Assembly: GCA_947625515.1 (NCBI GenBank)
Contig: CANQOO010000003.1
Span: 1-64,000, forward strand
Length of the DNA: 64,000 nt
Direction: 5' to 3'
DNA from: an uncultured Clostridia bacterium
GTDB taxonomy: Bacteria > Bacillota > Clostridia > Christensenellales > UBA1242
Shown: one piece after another, positions 59,925-64,000 of the stretch
Position numbering within the stretch: position 1 is the stretch's first letter
Layout: every line of letters starts with the position of its first letter
Made by a program: the position numbers and the translations under genes
Notes under the pieces: generated by a model
Told to the model about the DNA's origin: nothing
The model's input: only the letters and a program-made list of their open reading frames with translations
Database searches by the model: none

Positions 59925-61238
59925 GTGGCGATATTTTCTTCCTTATCCGAAAAATTTAATCACATCTTTTCAAAACTGACCAAACGTGGCAAGCTGACTG
60001 AATTGGAAATTAAAGAAGCAATGCGTGAAGTGCGAATTGCCCTTTTGGAGGCTGACGTCAACTATTTGGTTGCGAAAAAGTTTGTTGCGGATGTTTCAGA
60101 GAAGGCCATGGGCGAGGACGTTATGAAAAGTCTTACGCCGGGGCAAATGGTCATCAAAATTGTGCGTGACGAGCTGACAAAACTTATTTCGTCCGACAAT
60201 CAAAAACTTGCCGTTTCGTCCAATCCTCCAACCGTCATCATGATGTGCGGGTTGCAAGGTGCGGGCAAGACCACAATGTGCGGAAAACTTGCATATCATC
60301 TTAAAAAATCCGGCAAAAAACCTTTGCTCGTGGCGTGCGACATATATCGACCTGCGGCAATCAACCAACTTCAAGTTGTGGGCAAAACGGCAAATGCCGA
60401 GGTGTTTGAACGCGGCACGCAAAACCCTGTTAAGACTGCAAAACAAGCCATTGAACATGCCAAGAAACAGGGCTTCGACACGGTGATTATCGACACCGCC
60501 GGGCGACTTCACATCAATCAAGAGTTGATGGAAGAGTTGAAAGAAATCAAAAAAGAAGTTCATCCGACCGAAATTTTGCTTGTTGTGGACTCAATGACTG
60601 GTCAGGACGCCGTCACCATCGCAGAAAGTTTCAACAACGACCTCGACATTTCCGGCGTTGTGCTGACAAAACTGGACGGCGACACTCGCGGCGGTGCAGC
60701 ACTTTCGATTAAGGCCATCACCGGCAAGCCAATCAAATTTTCTGGCGTTGGCGAAAAAATTGGCGACCTTGAACCGTTCTATCCAGACCGCATCGCCAGC
60801 CGAATTTTGGGGATGGGCGACGTATTATCGCTTATCGAGCGTGCCGAAGAGGTTGTCACCGAAGAACAAGCCAAAGAGATGCAGCAAAAACTTCGCGAAA
60901 ATTCATTCACTTTTGAGGACTATCTTGTTCAAATGGAAAGTTTGAAGAAGATGGGCGGCATAAAGGATGTTTTGGGCATGATTCCGGGGCTTTCCGGCAA
61001 AATGAAAAACATCCAAATTGACGAAAAGCAACTGGAAGTGAACAAGGCAATCATCCAAAGCATGACGCGGGAAGAGCGGCTGAATCCGGACATCATTAAG
61101 GCAAGCCGCAGGAAAAGAATTGCGGACGGCAGCGGCACAAGCATTCAGCAAGTGAACTCGCTTTTGAAGCAGTTTGAGCAGAGCAAGGAAATGATGAAAA
61201 TGCTTAAAGGTAAACGCGGCATGCGGGGAATGTTTTAA
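59925..61238 (+). CDS. ffh: Signal recognition particle GTPase Ffh
   Basis: 437 aa. N domain, G domain (GLQGAGKTTMCGKLA, DTAGRL, TKLDGDTRGGAALS) and the Met-rich M domain ending KGKRGMRGMF. Targets nascent membrane proteins with 4.5S RNA. GTG start with AGGAGG SD. Confidence 0.97.
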   Translation: MAIFSSLSEKFNHIFSKLTKRGKLTELEIKEAMREVRIALLEADVNYLVAKKFVADVSEKAMGEDVMKSLTPGQMVIKIVRDELTKLISSDNQKLAVSSNPPTVIMMCGLQGAGKTTMCGKLAYHLKKSGKKPLLVACDIYRPAAINQLQVVGKTANAEVFERGTQNPVKTAKQAIEHAKKQGFDTVIIDTAGRLHINQELMEELKEIKKEVHPTEILLVVDSMTGQDAVTIAESFNNDLDISGVVLTKLDGDTRGGAALSIKAITGKPIKFSGVGEKIGDLEPFYPDRIASRILGMGDVLSLIERAEEVVTEEQAKEMQQKLRENSFTFEDYLVQMESLKKMGGIKDVLGMIPGLSGKMKNIQIDEKQLEVNKAIIQSMTREERLNPDIIKASRRKRIADGSGTSIQQVNSLLKQFEQSKEMMKMLKGKRGMRGMF

Positions 61239-61479
61239 GAAAATATTGAAAAATTCGTGCAAACAAAGCGGAAAATTCGAATAAACAAATGCGAACATTT
61301 TCGAATGACGAAACATCCAAATCATAACATTCAAAACAACTATGGGCGTTTGAAAATTTCATGACTAAATACATCACTGATATATCTCAAAACGCAAGTT
61401 TTGTTATATATACGAAAGAGACATCTTTGACATTTTCAAAAGACAAATCTTTCAAAAATCTAAAAAAGGAGAAAAGAAA
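61239..61479. other. Spacer between ffh and rpsP
   Basis: 240 bp with recurring TTCGAAT-like and ACATT words. No gene, no clear promoter; a TTGACATTTTC at 61427 lacks a good -10. Confidence 0.4.
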
Positions 61480-61737
61480 ATGGCAGTCAAAATCAGACTT
61501 ACAAGAATGGGAGACAAAAAAGCACCTTTCTATCGCGTTGTTGTCGCTGACAGCAGAAGCCCAAGAGATGGAAAATATATTGACCTTCTCGGGACATATA
61601 ACCCTCTTACAAATCCTGCTGAAATCAAGATTGACAACGAAAAAGCAGCACAATGGCTTAAAAATGGTGCAACTCCAACAGAAACAGCAAAATCTGTGCT
61701 TGTAAAAAGCGGTGCAATCAAAACTGAGAACAAATAA
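61480..61737 (+). CDS. rpsP: Ribosomal protein S16
   Basis: 85 aa. [19 protein letters not shown] is the canonical start; length normal. SD AAAGGAG. Heads rpsP-khpA-rimM-trmD. Confidence 0.97.
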   Translation: MAVKIRLTRMGDKKAPFYRVVVADSRSPRDGKYIDLLGTYNPLTNPAEIKIDNEKAAQWLKNGATPTETAKSVLVKSGAIKTENK

Positions 61738-61795
61738 AGTCTTATTTGTTTTGCGTGTTGCACGGAAAATTATATCTTGAAAACAGGAGAAAATA

Positions 61796-62026
61796 ATGGA
61801 ACAACTTCTGAAATTCCTTGTGGAAAGTTTGGTGGACGACAAAAATGCCGTTCAAATTTCCAGAGAGGATGACGAAAGGTCGGTCACATTTCGCGTGAAG
61901 GTCGCTGAAAACGACATCGGCAAAGTGATTGGCAAAAATGGCAAGACGGCAAACAGCATTCGCACAATACTCAAATCCGTCAGTGCCAGAGAACACAAAA
62001 AAATCTTTGTCAAATTTGAGGATTGA
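61796..62026 (+). CDS. khpA: KH-domain RNA-binding protein KhpA
   Basis: 76 aa single KH domain with GKVIGKNGKTANSIR (GKNG loop). KhpA with KhpB controls RNA and cell elongation in related bacteria. SD ACAGGAG. Between rpsP and rimM, as usual in Bacillota; rimM starts 1 nt after its stop. Confidence 0.94.
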   Translation: MEQLLKFLVESLVDDKNAVQISREDDERSVTFRVKVAENDIGKVIGKNGKTANSIRTILKSVSAREHKKIFVKFED

Positions 62027-62027
62027 C

Positions 62028-62543
62028 ATGACGCAAAACGTGACGGATAATTTTGTTTACGTTGGAAAAATCATCAAACCGCAGGGCATCAAGGGCGAAG
62101 TTAAAATTTTGCCCGCAGTCGATATCCCTGCGATTTTTAATGGCAAACATCCGCTTTTTGTGGAAAAAGTGGAGATGAAAATTCAGCATGCAAGTTTTCG
62201 CCTTGGATATGGCTATGTGAAGTTTGCAGAAATTGCTGACCGAAATGCTGCGGAAAAATTTCGTGCGAAAAAAGTGTATATCACCCGCGACGAATTTAAA
62301 AAAGTGGCGTCCGACGACTTTCTGATTGACGAGCTTGTTGGCAGCGTGCTTTGCGATGAGAAAGGCGAGATGGTGGGGCAAATTATGGGCGTGACTGACT
62401 ATGGCTTTGATGACATTCTCATCATCAAAGAGGACGGGATTTTGTATGAAGTGCCGTTCCGCAAGGCGATTTTTCAGGTGCAAGATGGCACGCTCTCGGT
62501 CATCCGTGCGGAATATGAGGGTGCCAAGGTGGTGCAGGAATGA
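62028..62543 (+). CDS. rimM: Ribosome maturation factor RimM
   Basis: 171 aa. VGKIIKPQGIKGEVKI at the N-terminus and the PRC-barrel half (LVGSVLCDEKGEMVGQI, then EVPF) are standard. GAGG lies 6 nt upstream of ATG 62028. Overlaps the first possible trmD start by 4 nt (ATGA). Confidence 0.95.
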   Translation: MTQNVTDNFVYVGKIIKPQGIKGEVKILPAVDIPAIFNGKHPLFVEKVEMKIQHASFRLGYGYVKFAEIADRNAAEKFRAKKVYITRDEFKKVASDDFLIDELVGSVLCDEKGEMVGQIMGVTDYGFDDILIIKEDGILYEVPFRKAIFQVQDGTLSVIRAEYEGAKVVQE

Positions 62544-63463
62544 GGAAGGAGGAGCAAACTGGCATCACGGCGGGCGTGACTGATGCCGCTGACTCAAATG
62601 GAATGGTCGGCACCACGGGCATCACTGAAATGAGCGGCAGGTGTGGCACAATCGGCACAGGCAATGTGGCGGACACATGCGATATGGCTGGGGCAGTTGG
62701 AGTAGAAGTGACTGAAAAAACGCCGATGAGGATTGACATTCTCACACTTTTTCCGGAAAGTTTCGCCCCACTGCAAACAAGCATTATTGGGCGAGCGGTG
62801 GAAAGAGGAACACTGAAAATAAACATTGTCAATATCCGAGATTTTTCCAAGGATAGACACAAAAAATGTGATGACACGCCATTTGGCGGTGGTGCTGGAA
62901 TGCTTATGACAGTCCAGCCGATTTTTGACGCCATAAATTCGCTGCTCAGCGACGAGGAAAAAGACTTGCTGAAAAAAGAAGCGGAAAGGGGCGTGAAAAA
63001 TAGAAAAAACAAGGATTCTTCCGTCAGAATAATCTTCCCTTCTCCGATTGGGCAGGTGCTGTCTGCAAAGAAAGCTGAGGCACTTTCAACATTCAAACAC
63101 CTCATTTTTGTCTGCGGTCACTATGAAGGTGTGGACGAGCGGCTGTTTCAACTTTTTCCGATTGAGCAAATTTCAATCGGCGACTATGTTCTGACCGGCG
63201 GCGAATTGCCGACAATGGTGATTGCTGACTGTTTGTCCCGTTTTGTGGATGGAGTCATTTCACCGGAAAGTTTGGAGAGCGAAAGTTTCTCCAATGGGCT
63301 TTTGGAATATCCGCAATACACCAAGCCACGTGTTTTTCAAGGGCTGTCTGTGCCGGATGTTTTGCTGTCTGGCAATCACCAGGAGATTGACAAATGGAGA
63401 GAGGCCCAAAGCCTTAAACGCACGCAGGTGTTGCGTAAAGATTTGCTTAGGAAGAAGAAATAG
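62540..63463 (+). CDS. trmD: tRNA (guanine37-N1)-methyltransferase TrmD, with N-terminal extension
   Basis: SPOUT methyltransferase preventing +1 frameshifting. The classical domain begins MRIDILTLFPESF at 62726; FVCGHYEGVDER and ISIGDYVLTGGELP form the knot. In the given frame the ORF begins at 62540, adding 62 Gly/Thr/Met-rich low-complexity residues with no stop. ATG 62540 has a modest SD (GCAGGA), while 62726 has none, so the extended form is plausible. Otherwise translation may be coupled to rimM and start internally. 307 aa if extended, 245 if not. Confidence 0.92.
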   Translation: MRKEEQTGITAGVTDAADSNGMVGTTGITEMSGRCGTIGTGNVADTCDMAGAVGVEVTEKTPMRIDILTLFPESFAPLQTSIIGRAVERGTLKINIVNIRDFSKDRHKKCDDTPFGGGAGMLMTVQPIFDAINSLLSDEEKDLLKKEAERGVKNRKNKDSSVRIIFPSPIGQVLSAKKAEALSTFKHLIFVCGHYEGVDERLFQLFPIEQISIGDYVLTGGELPTMVIADCLSRFVDGVISPESLESESFSNGLLEYPQYTKPRVFQGLSVPDVLLSGNHQEIDKWREAQSLKRTQVLRKDLLRKKK

Positions 63464-63488
63464 AAAGAGGCAACAAAATTTTAATTGC

Positions 63489-63543
63489 ACAATATGTGGT
63501 GTATTATGCACTGCATACTACGCTTTATATGGTGTATTATGCA
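63489..63543. repeat. Interspersed palindromic repeat, copy 4
   Basis: Two direct copies of GGTGTATTATGCA (63498 and 63531) around TGCATACTAC, the variant arm also seen in copy 1. Between trmD and rbgA. Confidence 0.75.
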
Positions 63544-63707
63544 TTAAATTCTGCTTGTTCTTCTTGCATTTCGGACTTGGCAATGAATTTGAAAACATGC
63601 ATTAAGAAAAGAGAAGTCTGGATGTGATAATTTAAAAACGTGGCAAAATAAAATGAAAAAAATTCGGATTTGAGAAATTTAAAAAATGAAGAAAAAAGGA
63701 AAGAAAG

Positions 63708-64000
63708 ATGAAAATTAACTGGTTTCCAGGACATATGAATAAGGCGTTGAAGGACATTGGAGAAGAATTGAAAAAAGTTGATGTGGTCACCTATGTTCTT
63801 GACGCACGCATTCCAATTTCGTCCTTCAATCCAAGTCTGGACAAACTTACCGAAAACAAGCCAGTTTTGTATGTTCTTAATAAGATTGACATGGCAGACG
63901 AAGCGAAAGTCAAAAAGTTTTTGCCGAGTTTTTCTGGAAAATCACGCGATTTTGTGCTTTACAACAGCACTCTTTCTGGCAAAAGTGACGCAATTTTGGC
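63708..64000 (+). CDS. rbgA: Ribosome biogenesis GTPase RbgA (partial, 5' end)
   Basis: First 97 codons only; runs off the window. WFPGHMNKAL at the N-terminus, DVVTYVLDARIP and the circularly permuted G4 motif NKIDM identify RbgA/YlqF, needed for 50S assembly. SD AAAGGAAAG, 4 nt before ATG. Follows trmD as in B. subtilis (trmD-rplS-rbgA), with rplS missing in between. Confidence 0.93.
   Translation, partial: MKINWFPGHMNKALKDIGEELKKVDVVTYVLDARIPISSFNPSLDKLTENKPVLYVLNKIDMADEAKVKKFLPSFSGKSRDFVLYNSTLSGKSDAIL

Overview
The window looks like chromosomal DNA of a low-to-moderate GC Bacillota (Firmicutes), most likely an uncultured clostridial lineage. The reasons are the gene order uppS-cdsA-rseP-[polC position]-rimP-nusA-ylxR-ylxQ-infB-rbfA-nrnA-truB, the ylxM-ffh-rpsP-khpA-rimM-trmD-rbgA block, MacB/FtsX and DivIVA-type genes, and purine-rich GGAG Shine-Dalgarno (SD) sites. 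The standard code is used (TAA, TGA and TAG all end genes). No tRNA, rRNA, phage, transposase, integrase or CRISPR array was seen.

Layout. 1-2.2 kb: a secreted protein on the minus strand (paralog A) whose promoter spacer contains a run of ten C. 2.5-4.8 kb: class A penicillin-binding protein. 4.8-13.2 kb: miaB-mutS-mutL-miaA-ynbB. 13.2-15.4 kb: a cassette with a second secreted paralog (B), frameshifted by a run of nine G just after its start codon, lying between a 59-bp copy of the rnpB 5' region and the true rnpB gene. 15.6-22 kb: ddl-murE-mraY-murD-ftsW. 22-36.5 kb: mixed small operons (ABC exporter, metal permease, DivIVA-like/DAK-domain operon, LRR protein, lgt, a Rho-like protein without a P-loop, tadA, two CPBP proteases, rlmH). 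36.7-44.1 kb: rpsB-tsf-frr-uppS-cdsA-rseP and a PolC remnant carrying only the N-terminal, OB-fold and exonuclease regions. 44.3-52.3 kb: rimP-nusA-ylxR-ylxQ-infB-rbfA-nrnA-truB. 52.4-64 kb: nfo-like gene, efp, an XRE regulator, a thymidine kinase fusion, lepA, hemW, ylxM-ffh, rpsP-khpA-rimM-trmD and the start of rbgA.

How the genes fit together. Most are housekeeping: translation, tRNA modification, mismatch repair, and peptidoglycan precursor synthesis with its lipid carrier. The accessory signal is concentrated in the two secreted paralogs. One has a homopolymer in its promoter spacer and the other has one in its signal-peptide region, which are the two classical architectures of phase variation. 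This is the best candidate for an undescribed system here.

Other notable points: at least five genes whose ATG sits at the predicted transcription start (leaderless mRNAs); a shared extended -10 element TGTGATATAAT; a four-copy intergenic palindromic repeat; and several altered housekeeping proteins (MiaB without TRAM, PolC without polymerase, Rho without Walker A, TrmD and S2 with extensions). All calls rest on reading the sequence; no database search was run.
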